From: Sphingobacterium sp. GVS05A
Lineage (GTDB): Bacteria; Bacteroidota; Bacteroidia; Sphingobacteriales; Sphingobacteriaceae
Direction of reading: 5' to 3'
DNA: 64,000 nt
Assembly (NCBI RefSeq): GCF_019969845.1
Contig: NZ_JAHXYR010000004.1
Location: forward strand, 496,001 to 560,000
Part shown: positions 45,437-54,916 of the stretch, piece after piece
Layout: every line of letters begins with the position of its first letter
How positions within the stretch are numbered: position 1 is the stretch's first letter
Program-made: the position numbers and the translations under genes
The notes under the pieces: generated by a model
Told to the model about the DNA's origin: nothing
Seen by the model: the letters and a program-made list of their open reading frames with translations, nothing else
Databases searched by the model: none

Positions 45437-46225
45437 ATGAATTTTAAAATCATCCTCATATTGCTTTGTGGAATCCTTTTTGGAAAAGTTTATGCGCAAA
45501 AAATTGAAGTCTTAAATTTTGCGACTTTTCACATGACATATACACCTGATGCACATAAAGTAAAATTTAATGAAAAGGATGACAAAAATAAAAAAGAGAC
45601 TTATAAAATAGCAAAGATGCTGGCGGAATTCAAACCGACAATAATTTGTGTGGAAGTACTTCCAACCAAAAATGAGGAATTGAACGCAGGCTACAGGAGT
45701 TTTAAGGAAATTAAAGATTATACCCCAAAATATGGAGGGGAGATCGCCTTAATTGCTTACGAAATTGGTAAAATGACTAGCGTAAACAAAATATATGGTA
45801 TCGACGAGCAGCAGACAGCAGCTTATAACTATAATATAGGGAATGAACTGGAAAATCAGGTGGACAGTATAACCTCAAAAAAATACAACGCCAGTATTCT
45901 TAAAGAATTTATGGCCGCAGAAAACCTTTCTGTGCTAGAAAAATTGAAGCTATTTAATCGCAAAGCGACTTTCCAAAAATTTATAAATCTAAATGCTGAT
46001 ATTTTAACTCACAACAGTACAAAAGGCAATTTCGAAGGGGCAGATGAAGCGAGCAAATTTTATAGACGAAATCTGCGGATATTCTCCAATTTGAACCAGA
46101 TACCAGTCAACAACGATGATCGAATTTTTATACTAATGGGAGCTACCCATAGTGCTTGTCTGGATGAATTCATGCAGAGAAGTCCTAAATACCAGCTTGT
46201 TGATATTGAAAATTATCTGAAATAA
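45437..46225 (+). CDS. Exported TraB/GumN-like protein (DUF5694 type)
   Basis: 262 residues from the ATG at 45437, chosen because the signal peptide (FKIILILLCGILFGKVYAQ) follows at once; the earlier ATG at 45380 would put 19 polar residues in front. LNFATFHM and PTIICVEVLP, and LMGATHSACLDEFMQ near the end, are the spaced motifs of the DUF5694 or TraB/GumN-like group. These are thought to be periplasmic metal-dependent hydrolases, but the function is unproven. Confidence 0.75.
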   Translation: MNFKIILILLCGILFGKVYAQKIEVLNFATFHMTYTPDAHKVKFNEKDDKNKKETYKIAKMLAEFKPTIICVEVLPTKNEELNAGYRSFKEIKDYTPKYGGEIALIAYEIGKMTSVNKIYGIDEQQTAAYNYNIGNELENQVDSITSKKYNASILKEFMAAENLSVLEKLKLFNRKATFQKFINLNADILTHNSTKGNFEGADEASKFYRRNLRIFSNLNQIPVNNDDRIFILMGATHSACLDEFMQRSPKYQLVDIENYLK

Positions 46226-46248
46226 ATAGTAGGAATACAAGGTAATTT

Positions 46249-46285
46249 AAGACCATTTGGATACTTTCCAAACGGCCTTTTTATA
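46249..46285 (+). terminator. Probable terminator between convergent genes
   Basis: AGACCATTTGGA and TCCAAACGGCCT pair with two mismatches across a short loop and are followed by TTTTTATATTT. Confidence 0.5.
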
Positions 46286-46386
46286 TTTATAGCATACCCC
46301 ATGTCTTCGTGTTATGCTGTACAGTTCTTTGAATAAGTCCTCAAATTTTGATCCTCAAAAGAGTAATCACATTGTTTGAAATAAGC

Positions 46387-47022
46387 TTATAACCAATTTA
46401 CACTTCCTGTTTCAACATCATAATTGGCACCAACAATCTTGATCTTACCTTCTTCTTCAAGTTTACGAAGTGTTGAACTTTGTCTGCGAATATCTTTAAT
46501 TGCATGTTTAATATTCTGTTGGTTAAGTTTCTCCAGCAATACACTATTTTTTGATGAACGCTCTTCATTCTCATCAATCACTTCATTGATAATAGGATCA
46601 AAATGATTAACTAAATGGTTCAAGTTGTCCATTCCCATTTTTTCGATTTGTGCAGCATCCAATCCACCTTTCAAAGCACCACATTTGGTATGGCCTAAAA
46701 CGACAACCAGTTTAGATCCAGCAACATTACAGCCAAATTCCATAGAGCCTAGAATATCTTGATTGACAAAATTTCCTGCAATTCTGATACTGAAAATGTC
46801 ACCCAAACCTTGGTCAAATATAAGTTCAGCAGAAGTGCGGCTATCGATACAGCTTAACACCACAGCAAATGGCCATTGACCCTCACGAGTAGCATTTACC
46901 TGTTCGAGTAGATCCCGGTTTGCTTTTAGATTATTGACAAAGCGTTGATTGCCTTCTTTTAAGAAGTCTAATGCTTTTTCAGGAGTAATTGTCGATTGTG
47001 TTTCGTACGTATGTGCCTTCAT
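46387..47022 (-). CDS. Beta-class carbonic anhydrase
   Basis: 211 residues from the ATG at 47022 (KAHTYETQSTITPEKALDF). The upstream in-frame extension is not protein-like. Zinc ligands and the Asp-Arg dyad are visible: Cys58, Asp60 and Arg62 in LSCIDSRTSAE, and His111 and Cys114 in VLGHTKCGALKGG. It interconverts CO2 and bicarbonate in the cytoplasm, supplying carboxylases. Confidence 0.94.
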   Translation of the reverse strand: MKAHTYETQSTITPEKALDFLKEGNQRFVNNLKANRDLLEQVNATREGQWPFAVVLSCIDSRTSAELIFDQGLGDIFSIRIAGNFVNQDILGSMEFGCNVAGSKLVVVLGHTKCGALKGGLDAAQIEKMGMDNLNHLVNHFDPIINEVIDENEERSSKNSVLLEKLNQQNIKHAIKDIRRQSSTLRKLEEEGKIKIVGANYDVETGSVNWL

Positions 47023-47432
47023 AAAATTTAAATATTTGAATATTAAAGATAGGATAAATTCGTTAAATTTTAATGACGAAAAGAGATCGTATTTTCTGCT
47101 CCTTTGAATTTTCTGGCTGTACAAAGCAATGCACAGCACATGTAGGACTATTTTTTTTGATATCTGTTAGACGGGTAGATAGAAGCCTAATATATACTAG
47201 ATTGCCGTCAAATTTGCTGATACAATGACTCATGCCACCGCGAAGCAAAAAAAGCTTATGAAGCTGCGAATCATAAATAGCTATAAACAAATATTAAATA
47301 GCCTTTAACTTTTGTTGTTATGTAAGTTACCTTTATATCGGGTTGGTTTTTAATTCTTTTAGGAAGTTATAAATCTGCTTGTCAAATAGTATCAAGAAAA
47401 CTTTTCTTGCTACACATAATCGATAAATAAAT
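47023..47432. other. Intergenic, no gene recognised
   Basis: 410 bases of AT-rich spacer with no supported frame, RNA or repeat. Confidence 0.45.
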
Positions 47433-48158
47433 ATGAAATTGATTTTTATTATTCTTTTTTCCATAAGCCTTGTTTACGGGCAGTCCGATAAAAATCTGAC
47501 TGTCGGCTATGGAGATCGGTACGACAGCTTGCCTAAAATAAATTTCAAGACCGCGGCAGCAGAAAACTATGAAAAGGCATTCAGCGCTAATACCGTCGTC
47601 GATATCAGGCCTGCAGTTGAAAAGAAAAATTTTGTGATTCCAACAGGAAAAGGTAAGTTAAAATTTAAAAAGTATGATTCCTCAGCAGGCCAAGGGGATG
47701 GATTCCGGGGTTGGGAGTATAACGGCTATTTTCCACAGCTGAAAATGCATATTTTGGTAAGCCATTCTGTTGCCGAAAGTTTAGGTTTTAGCGATTTGGT
47801 TTTGTTGGATAGCATCGAGGGTAGCCAGCATAGGATTGCTTCGGTAGGTGATGGTGCTGTTGAAATTCCTATTCCATCTCCTGACGCACGGTTTCTGGCA
47901 TATTACTACAATGAGGTGTATGCACCTAATAGCTGTTTTATAGGAATTCTTGACGTGCGAAAAGGAACTCCATTTCGGATTCGTCTTTCCGAATGCAGTA
48001 GTTTTCAAACCGAAAACTGGGCGGTGGAAAATATCAGATGGATCGACCAGAATACCATAATTGTAAAAGCTTATACACTTAAAAAGCTAGGTAATGAGAG
48101 AAGCAAGCAGTTTACTTATTACATTGCTGAGTTAAACAATAAGATAAATATCAAGTAA
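47433..48158 (+). CDS. Hypothetical exported protein
   Basis: 241 residues with a signal peptide (IFIILFSISLVYGQ). The mature part is beta-rich: FFIxP-like repeats are not seen, but ENIRWIDQNTIIVKAYTL suggests a WD40/TolB-like strand pattern. The family is not recognised. It is the first of three plus-strand genes for exported or membrane proteins. Confidence 0.68.
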   Translation: MKLIFIILFSISLVYGQSDKNLTVGYGDRYDSLPKINFKTAAAENYEKAFSANTVVDIRPAVEKKNFVIPTGKGKLKFKKYDSSAGQGDGFRGWEYNGYFPQLKMHILVSHSVAESLGFSDLVLLDSIEGSQHRIASVGDGAVEIPIPSPDARFLAYYYNEVYAPNSCFIGILDVRKGTPFRIRLSECSSFQTENWAVENIRWIDQNTIIVKAYTLKKLGNERSKQFTYYIAELNNKINIK

Positions 48159-48203
48159 AGTACCATTCATTGTGGACGTTCTGGATTTTAAAATAACTTT
48201 ATC

Positions 48204-48971
48204 ATGTGGAAAAATATTACGCTTACTATACTCGCGCTAATGGCTTTAAGCTGTAGAAACGAAAGAGAACAAAAAAACCGAACTGATCCACAACATACAG
48301 TTATCACTGGGGACGAAAAGAAAGATACTGCAGGAGTTCTACTGACTGAAAATAAGAATATGCAGCTAGGAGGTAGCGATAGCGTGGACCTATCCGCTGT
48401 ACACAATACGAATGAATCTAACACAATTATAAAAATAAAATTCAATGAACTTGTAGTAGTCATTAATGGCATGACCATTTTTGATGCAGAAAAAATGGAA
48501 CGGATTCAAAAAGATACTGCTGAGATCGAAGCTGAAGTTGGAGAAACCATTGAAGGACGTACCATATCCATTTCGAGCGAGCAACTTATCGGTTTGAACA
48601 TTGAGCAACGCTATGAAACGAGTGTAACCATTATGAATGAAGGGCCTCACTGTGACCTCATTGAGTGGAAACATTTTAATTCCAACTGGAAGTCGTTAAA
48701 ACAAAATTCAAACGGGCAATTTGTAGGTGATAAATACACCGAAGAGGATTATAATACCTTTCCCGAAGTCTCGATGGATGAGTTGAAACAAACAGTAAAA
48801 GAGCAGTGTGGAGAGGATTGGTTTAAACTTTTGGAAAAAACAAATTCTCCACGTGAATATCCTTGTGCCATAAGTATAAGTCGATATTTCTTACGAATCG
48901 TAGGTAAGCGGAAAGACAATGGACAAAAAGTAACCAAATTAATTATTATTAAAACCCCGATGGGATGTTAA
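48204..48971 (+). CDS. Hypothetical lipoprotein
   Basis: 255 residues. TLTILALMALSCRNEREQKN is a lipoprotein signal with Cys17. It has a long charged linker, then a folded part with GPHCDLIEWKHFNSNWKSL and CGEDWFKLLEKTNSPREYPC. The family is not recognised. It lies 45 bases after the preceding exported protein, so it may be co-transcribed. Confidence 0.68.
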   Translation: MWKNITLTILALMALSCRNEREQKNRTDPQHTVITGDEKKDTAGVLLTENKNMQLGGSDSVDLSAVHNTNESNTIIKIKFNELVVVINGMTIFDAEKMERIQKDTAEIEAEVGETIEGRTISISSEQLIGLNIEQRYETSVTIMNEGPHCDLIEWKHFNSNWKSLKQNSNGQFVGDKYTEEDYNTFPEVSMDELKQTVKEQCGEDWFKLLEKTNSPREYPCAISISRYFLRIVGKRKDNGQKVTKLIIIKTPMGC

Positions 48972-49138
48972 TGGTCGAATGAACCATTTTATTTTTGCCG
49001 TTATTTTCCGAAAATCACACTTTCCCAATCTTAAACAATATCCCCATAACTATTGTAAAAATGGTCTTCGCAACTGCTGTAGTCTTTGGGTTACCAAATT
49101 GCATAATAAGTATCAATAGAAAACGTAAACGCTAAAGT

Positions 49139-50497
49139 ATGTCTGAACGCCTAAAGCATCTTGTTTCGCCGCTTTTTATTTTTTTTCTTGTTCTATTAAT
49201 TATCAATGATTTTTTTCTGAAAGCGGTATTCCATAATACGTTTACCGGAAAACTATCTGATTTCAGTGGACTTTTTATTTTCCCTATTTTCTGGTCCGCT
49301 ATCTTCCCTAAACAAAAATTAACGGTTTTTATATCCACAGCAGTCTTATTTGTCTTTTGGAAAAGTGAATATTCCTCGGTTATCATACAATTTATGAAGC
49401 CCTACTTTGGTATTGGAAGAACCGTGGATCTTTCGGATCTGATCGCATTACCCATGATATTGTTGGCATGGTTTTACACAAAAAGGAGGGCACAACAGTC
49501 CGTCAATCCAGTCTTAATGACGCGATTGAGCACATATTTTAGCGCAGCTGTCGCAATTTTCTCTTTTTGTGCTACCAGCCAGCAAAGATATATCCAATCT
49601 TTTGATCAGCCGCAGTATGTACTGTTAAAAGACCCGACAATCCAGCATCTTAATTTCGATGATGAATTCGAATTTTATAATAGAGATTCCTTACTTGTTG
49701 TCAAAATAAATTATCGATCTACCAGTAGGCCTGAGCGGAACGATGACTACAATAAGAATCAATCGGTCAAAACTCTTGATCTTGCCGTTTTACATCGTTT
49801 AGCAGATAGTGCTAGCCTGGTTTCGCCCGGAAAAATAACTTTGCTCACAGTCAATACTGAAGAGGGGAGTGATTCTTTAAGATTTAATGGTGGGCGACTT
49901 GATGGACGGTTCATCAGGACAAAAGGAGGTAAGACTATCATTGAAGGATTTTATAAGATGGGATTGGAAGACTCCACCTGGATAATCAGGGACACGATCA
50001 GTGCCGATAAGGTCATAAAGACATTTGTTAATGGAGAAACAATCAATATCAAACACTATAACCATGATAAACTCCAATCCTCTTCAAATATCAACACCCG
50101 TTCTGACACCATTTTTAATATCTATTTGCAGTTAGTAATTCTGGTCCTATGTCTGGCGGGGATATGTTATTTATTATATAGAAATTATCGCAGGGCCATC
50201 CCGGATCATTTTAAGCTCAAATTACTTTGGAGATTGCTGTTGTGCTTTATTTCACCGCTCGTCGTCTGGCTGTTTTATGTCGGGATCATGTTATTGCTTA
50301 TGAATTATAGTCAAGATATTTTCGAGACTTTAGCGACAATTATCTTTATTTTTATCACAGTTTGCCCATTGATGTTTGTCATAGTTTTTTTGATAAAGAT
50401 CAGAAGGCCAATAGATATTCTCTGGTACAGTCTCTTGTTCGCTCTAGCAGCCAGTATCTGGGCAACGTACCTCACACTTGGAGCGCTTTCACAATGA
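49139..50497 (+). CDS. Hypothetical polytopic membrane protein
   Basis: 452 residues. Four or five membrane helices come first (FIFFLVLLIINDFFLKAVF, LIALPMILLAWFY). A soluble region of about 190 residues has a repeat-like GRFIRTKGGKTIIEGFYKMG, reminiscent of MORN-type strands. Four C-terminal helices follow. The function is unknown. The reading frame stays open for about 42 codons after the TGA stop (to TAG near 50625), but this is not clearly protein-like. Confidence 0.68.
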   Translation: MSERLKHLVSPLFIFFLVLLIINDFFLKAVFHNTFTGKLSDFSGLFIFPIFWSAIFPKQKLTVFISTAVLFVFWKSEYSSVIIQFMKPYFGIGRTVDLSDLIALPMILLAWFYTKRRAQQSVNPVLMTRLSTYFSAAVAIFSFCATSQQRYIQSFDQPQYVLLKDPTIQHLNFDDEFEFYNRDSLLVVKINYRSTSRPERNDDYNKNQSVKTLDLAVLHRLADSASLVSPGKITLLTVNTEEGSDSLRFNGGRLDGRFIRTKGGKTIIEGFYKMGLEDSTWIIRDTISADKVIKTFVNGETINIKHYNHDKLQSSSNINTRSDTIFNIYLQLVILVLCLAGICYLLYRNYRRAIPDHFKLKLLWRLLLCFISPLVVWLFYVGIMLLLMNYSQDIFETLATIIFIFITVCPLMFVIVFLIKIRRPIDILWYSLLFALAASIWATYLTLGALSQ

Positions 50498-50790
50498 AAT
50501 GATAAACTCACCTCTGTTGAAATCCTAAAAACCACGAATAATAATCTAAAGGAAATGATTACCATTGCTTCGGATAAATGTAAGTATCTCGAAAAGTTTA
50601 TAGCTATCCTTGGTCCAGCGTCTTAGGTGTATTGGGCGATGATATCCTTGTCACAAAATCGTGATTCCTGATAAAAGTAAAAAAGACTACTTGTTTAGTA
50701 GTATTTATCAGTAAGATGTTTTATATTTGTGATCAAATCGTTTATCAATTGGCGTTGGCAGCGATACAACCTAACAAAAACAAAGTTCAA

Positions 50791-50883
50791 ATGAAACCAC
50801 AAAGATCAACCTTTTCCGTCATTCACAACATGAAAAACATTCGATTTAACCTTACTCCATTTCGAATGCGCTATTGCGCTTAA
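50791..50883 (+). CDS. Candidate 30-residue leader peptide ending MRYCA
   Basis: A short frame MKPQRSTFSVIHNMK... ends ...NLTPFRMRYCA. The last codons TAT TGC GCT TAA fall in the 3' arm of a small GC hairpin followed by a T run. The position, 120 bases before the peptidase/TlpA/SusCD genes, and the terminal Cys codon fit a regulatory leader. Coding is unproven. Confidence 0.35.
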   Translation: MKPQRSTFSVIHNMKNIRFNLTPFRMRYCA

Positions 50884-50890
50884 ATTTTTT
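50868..50890 (+). promoter_or_regulatory. Possible attenuator hairpin at the leader ORF end
   Basis: GCGC-TATT-GCGC (50868-50879), then TTAAATTTTTT. The hairpin's right arm contains the Cys-Ala codons of the leader, so a ribosome stalled there would stop it folding. The stem is only four base pairs, so the call is weak. Confidence 0.3.
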
Positions 50891-50949
50891 CTTCTAGACT
50901 TTTTTAATTGATAGTAAAGGATAGTGATTCTCTTATTATCAATCATGCC

Positions 50950-50972
50950 ACAAGTAGCATCATCCTACTTGT
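50950..50972 (+). repeat. 8-bp hairpin ACAAGTAG/CTACTTGT before the peptidase gene
   Basis: Perfect arms with a 7-base loop CATCATC, 31 bases before the start at 51004. It lies in the leader of the peptidase/TlpA/SusCD unit. The remaining spacer from 50498 shows no other gene. Confidence 0.55.
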
Positions 50973-51003
50973 CAGTATTCACTTATTAAACTAATTCATC
51001 CCT

Positions 51004-53673
51004 ATGAAAAAATACGAAGTATTTTTCCAGTGCTCGCTATTGCTTTTTTTTCTGTGGAGCAGTATTCTTTTTGCTTCTGCCCAGGAGGGCTCAGTGCCCA
51101 AAGTGTTTCAAAATGAATCCGCCGGGCAAAACTTGGAGAAAAATTATTATTTTCCGGCAGGAAGCCGTTTTGTGGCAAACATCCCCACGCCAAGTCAATT
51201 TTTCAATCATCAAATCGGTCATAGTCATATCCGTTATGACCAGATTGTTGATTATTTTAAGATACTTGAGCAACGTTCCGGCCGGATAAAGATAGATACG
51301 ATTGGTCGTACCTGGGAAGGGAGACCGCTGATCGTGCTGAAAGCTTCTTCACCCGACAACATCCGCAATAGTGAACAAATTCGTCAACAGCATATCGAAA
51401 CGATTAACAAAGCAAAAGAGAACCGGATCGTATCTAATGAAGCACAGCCCGCATTGGTATTTTTGGGTTTTAGTGTGCACGGTAACGAAACCTCAGCTGC
51501 CGAAGCATCTATTTTAACCGCTTATTACCTAGCAGCTGCCGAAGACCCAGCTGTTGCGACCTCACTTGCAAAGGGAATATTTTTTATAGACCCAGTCCGT
51601 AATCCAGATGGTTATGATCGTTATGTCAATTGGGTCAATGCTAATGCAGCATTTCCACCAAACGGAAGCCCTCTGGATAGAGAGCACAACGAAGTTTGGC
51701 CCGGAGGCCGAACAAATCACTATTGGTTTGACTTAAACCGCGATTGGATCAATCAGGTAAATCCCGAAAGTAAGGCGCGTGTCAGCTACTTTCAACATTG
51801 GCTGCCGCATTTTCAAGGCGACTTCCATGAGATGGGAGCAGGATCTTCCTTCTTCTTCGAACCCACAAAGACCGATGCTCAAGAATCTCCCTTAGTCCCT
51901 AAAAGTACATATCAGCTAAATCAGAAATTTGCTACTTATTATGCGAAGGCATTGGATGAAATAGGATCTTTTTATTTCACCAAAGAACAATTTGATAATA
52001 TTAATCCAACCTATGGATCTACTTATCCTGATCATGTCGGAAGCCTAGGAATCCTCTTTGAGCAAGCAAGTCCACGGGGCCTCTTTCAAAAAACAAGCAA
52101 TGGTGATCTAACTTACCCCTTTGCTATTCGAAACCACTTCAGAATAGCCTTGGCGAGTATTACAGCATCTATTGATCATCGTACGACACTTTTGGAAAAT
52201 CAACTGAGATTCTTCCAGTCCGCGTTCGAATTGGCCCAAAAAGATCCAGTTAAAGGTTACTTGGTGGATCTAAAGTATAATAATAACACTGCGGCACATT
52301 TCAAAGAACTTCTTGCCAGGCATCAAATTCGCTACCTAACGAACAATCGTGACCGTAAGGTAGATGGTAAAGATTTTGAGAAAGGAACTTCCATCATTAT
52401 TCCGACAGCGCAGGCAAACTATCGGCTGGTCAAAGTCATCTTTGACGAAACCAAAACATATGTGGACAGCGTTTTTTATGATGGTTCGGGCAATTCCATT
52501 GCTTACCTCTATGGCTTCTCTTATGCTAGTCTAAAACAAGGGGTAGACAACGGAGAAACTGATCAGAGTTCTGTTACTAATCCACCCGCTATTGCCCTGA
52601 CAAGGAGCAATTATGCTTATCTCGTAGACTGGCGGCAGGAGGGAGCAGCTTGGTTGTTATCCCAATTGCTACAGCGCGGCATCCTTGTTAAGTCCGCTAG
52701 CAGTCCCTTTGAACTATCTGATCAGGGCAGGACAATAGGGTTTGATTATGGAAGTCTGCTGATTCCCATACAAGGTCAGCCCATCTCAGCAGATGAATTA
52801 TTTGATCTCTTGCAGAAATTGAATAAAAGAGGAAATATAACGATTGCATCCGCTTCCACGGGATACAGCGGAAAGGGAATAGATCTCGGAAGTAGTGGAT
52901 TTAAAAGCCTCGCACCTCAAAATGCATTGCTTTTAACCGGAAATGGGATTAGCGCTTATGAGGCCGGAGAAGTGTGGTATACATTTGAGCGCCAATTGGA
53001 ACAGCCGATCTTACGGTTAAATCTTGATCAATTTGGTCGTGTAAACCTTGAGGAATATCAAGTACTTGTATTGGCTAGCGGCGAGTACACCGGATTGAGT
53101 TCGGCTGCTATTGAGCGTATCCGTGCTTGGGTAAAAAATGGGGGAACATTAATTGCCTTTGGACGTACTGGACAATGGCTTGCAGGACAAAAGATTGCTT
53201 CTTTTCAATTTCTTGACAGAAGGAGCGATAGTGTAGTGCCGAAAGAGGAAAAACCAACGAAAACAAAGGAACGTTTTGATTATGCTTCGGCCCAAGGTCG
53301 GGAAGGAACAAAACGTATTGGTGGAACCTATTTTAACACTGAAATTGACAGAACCCATCCCATCGGTTATGGTTACACCCATAAAACAAAGCCTGTTTAC
53401 CGCAACCACACTCTTTTTGTTGAGCTAGGTGACCAGGCCTATAATAATGTTGCAATTTATAGCAAGTCTCCCTTATTAAATGGATACGCATCGGCCGAAA
53501 ACCAAAAGAACATCACAGGTACAGCCAGCATTATCGTAGAAAATAGTGGGAATGGACGTATTGTATATTTTGTTGACGATCCCTTATTCCGAGGTATTTC
53601 CTTTGGCAATGCACGCAGCTTTTTTAATGCGGTCTTGCTCGGACAGGTTCTTCAATCTGGGATAAGAAGATAA
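51004..53673 (+). CDS. Exported M14 family zinc carboxypeptidase
   Basis: 889 residues with a signal peptide (LLLFFLWSSILFASAQ). The zinc motif HGNE is at residues 159-162 (FLGFSVHGNETSAAEAS), the substrate-binding segment is IDPVRNPDGYDRY, the third ligand region is QGDFHEMGAG, and the acid is in ILFEQASPRG. The C-terminal 350 residues resemble a glutamine-amidotransferase-like accessory domain. It cleaves peptides from the C terminus outside the cytoplasm. It is the first main gene of a unit with TlpA-like, SusC and SusD proteins, so peptide or amino-acid-conjugate scavenging is likely. Confidence 0.92.
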   Translation: MKKYEVFFQCSLLLFFLWSSILFASAQEGSVPKVFQNESAGQNLEKNYYFPAGSRFVANIPTPSQFFNHQIGHSHIRYDQIVDYFKILEQRSGRIKIDTIGRTWEGRPLIVLKASSPDNIRNSEQIRQQHIETINKAKENRIVSNEAQPALVFLGFSVHGNETSAAEASILTAYYLAAAEDPAVATSLAKGIFFIDPVRNPDGYDRYVNWVNANAAFPPNGSPLDREHNEVWPGGRTNHYWFDLNRDWINQVNPESKARVSYFQHWLPHFQGDFHEMGAGSSFFFEPTKTDAQESPLVPKSTYQLNQKFATYYAKALDEIGSFYFTKEQFDNINPTYGSTYPDHVGSLGILFEQASPRGLFQKTSNGDLTYPFAIRNHFRIALASITASIDHRTTLLENQLRFFQSAFELAQKDPVKGYLVDLKYNNNTAAHFKELLARHQIRYLTNNRDRKVDGKDFEKGTSIIIPTAQANYRLVKVIFDETKTYVDSVFYDGSGNSIAYLYGFSYASLKQGVDNGETDQSSVTNPPAIALTRSNYAYLVDWRQEGAAWLLSQLLQRGILVKSASSPFELSDQGRTIGFDYGSLLIPIQGQPISADELFDLLQKLNKRGNITIASASTGYSGKGIDLGSSGFKSLAPQNALLLTGNGISAYEAGEVWYTFERQLEQPILRLNLDQFGRVNLEEYQVLVLASGEYTGLSSAAIERIRAWVKNGGTLIAFGRTGQWLAGQKIASFQFLDRRSDSVVPKEEKPTKTKERFDYASAQGREGTKRIGGTYFNTEIDRTHPIGYGYTHKTKPVYRNHTLFVELGDQAYNNVAIYSKSPLLNGYASAENQKNITGTASIIVENSGNGRIVYFVDDPLFRGISFGNARSFFNAVLLGQVLQSGIRR

Positions 53674-53886
53674 ACAATTACAAACTAACAACGAATAAAA
53701 TAGGATAAAACTATGATTTATTCAATGGAGAATGAGGAGTTCATAAATATAGCTGAAAAGCAAAATATCCATGAATAATCCTACCGGAAAATGAATATAT
53801 CAGGCAGTTTTATTAGAAAAAGCAAACTGGGCATAGTGATTTCATTTATACCAGTGAAAATAAACACTCCTAAATAATTTAAATAG

Positions 53887-54885
53887 ATGAAAAATAAACT
53901 GACATTATTTACTGTTTCGATGCTGTTTCTTGCCACACAGGCATCGGCCCAAAAAGTTGCAGCGCTACGTTTAACTGGAAAAATAGAAGGATTGAAAGAA
54001 GGTAAAATATATCTTCAACAATACGATAATAAAGTATTTAAGACGATTGATTCAGCCTCAGTCCACAACGGTCGATTTAGTTTCGGGACTCAAGTGCAGT
54101 TACCCGAACTCTATGGTCTGAAATTGAAAGAAGAAGGTTATCCCGTCCAACTTTTCTTGGAGGATGCGCCAATTGAAGTGCTCATCCAGTCTGGAGAAAA
54201 TGGCGATCATGCTACTGTGAGAGGGTCAAAAGCTCAAGATTATTTTGAGCGCGCAAATAAAGAGCAACGTAAGTATACTGCTAAGCAGTTTATTGAAGCG
54301 GATCCCAAATCTATTGTCGCTGCGTATGCATTGTTCCGTAACTATTCCTATAATCTGTCGCCGGATGAGCTTGAAGAGCATACAAAATTGCTGGATACCT
54401 CATTGCAACAAACACAATATGTGCGCATCTTGAAAGATTTAATCTTAAAACAGCGAGCCGTATTGCCGGGGAATAAAGCCTTAGATTTTGTGTCTACTGG
54501 TCCCGATGGAAATAAAGTAAGATTCAGTGAGCATCTTGGTAAAGGATACGTATTGCTTGATTTTTGGGCAGCCTGGTGTGGTCCTTGCCGTCGGGAGAAT
54601 CCCAATATTGTTGCGGCTTTCCAGAAATATAAAAACCATGGATTTAGCGTATTTGGCGTATCACTGGATAAGAAAAAAGCAGATTGGCTAAAAGCCATTA
54701 AGGACGATGGATTGGATTGGACTCAGGTTTCTGATCTTTCGTTCTGGGATACCGAAGCTGCAGCTCTGTATGGTGTCCGTTTTATCCCGAGCAACCTACT
54801 TATCGACGAGCATGGTATTATCGTGGCCCGAAACATTAAAGGCGATGCGCTATTGCAGAAATTAAAGGAAATCTACGGCGAGTAA
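53887..54885 (+). CDS. TlpA-like thioredoxin with N-terminal DUF4369-type domain
   Basis: 332 residues with a signal peptide (FTVSMLFLATQASA). An N-terminal beta domain (LTGKIEGLKEGKIYLQQYDN) is of the DUF4369 type. A thioredoxin fold follows with redox pair Cys231 and Cys234 in FWAAWCGPCRREN. It reduces or oxidises disulfides in the periplasm. It lies between the peptidase and the SusC gene, 31 bases before the latter. Confidence 0.92.
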   Translation: MKNKLTLFTVSMLFLATQASAQKVAALRLTGKIEGLKEGKIYLQQYDNKVFKTIDSASVHNGRFSFGTQVQLPELYGLKLKEEGYPVQLFLEDAPIEVLIQSGENGDHATVRGSKAQDYFERANKEQRKYTAKQFIEADPKSIVAAYALFRNYSYNLSPDELEEHTKLLDTSLQQTQYVRILKDLILKQRAVLPGNKALDFVSTGPDGNKVRFSEHLGKGYVLLDFWAAWCGPCRRENPNIVAAFQKYKNHGFSVFGVSLDKKKADWLKAIKDDGLDWTQVSDLSFWDTEAAALYGVRFIPSNLLIDEHGIIVARNIKGDALLQKLKEIYGE

Positions 54886-54916
54886 AGAACAAACAAAAAC
54901 ATCAAACAGAAAAACA

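Noticed and set aside
50498..50626. Read-through extension of the 452-residue membrane protein
   Set aside because: The frame is open after TGA for about 42 codons, but the residues are not clearly protein-like and the gene already ends naturally after its last helix.
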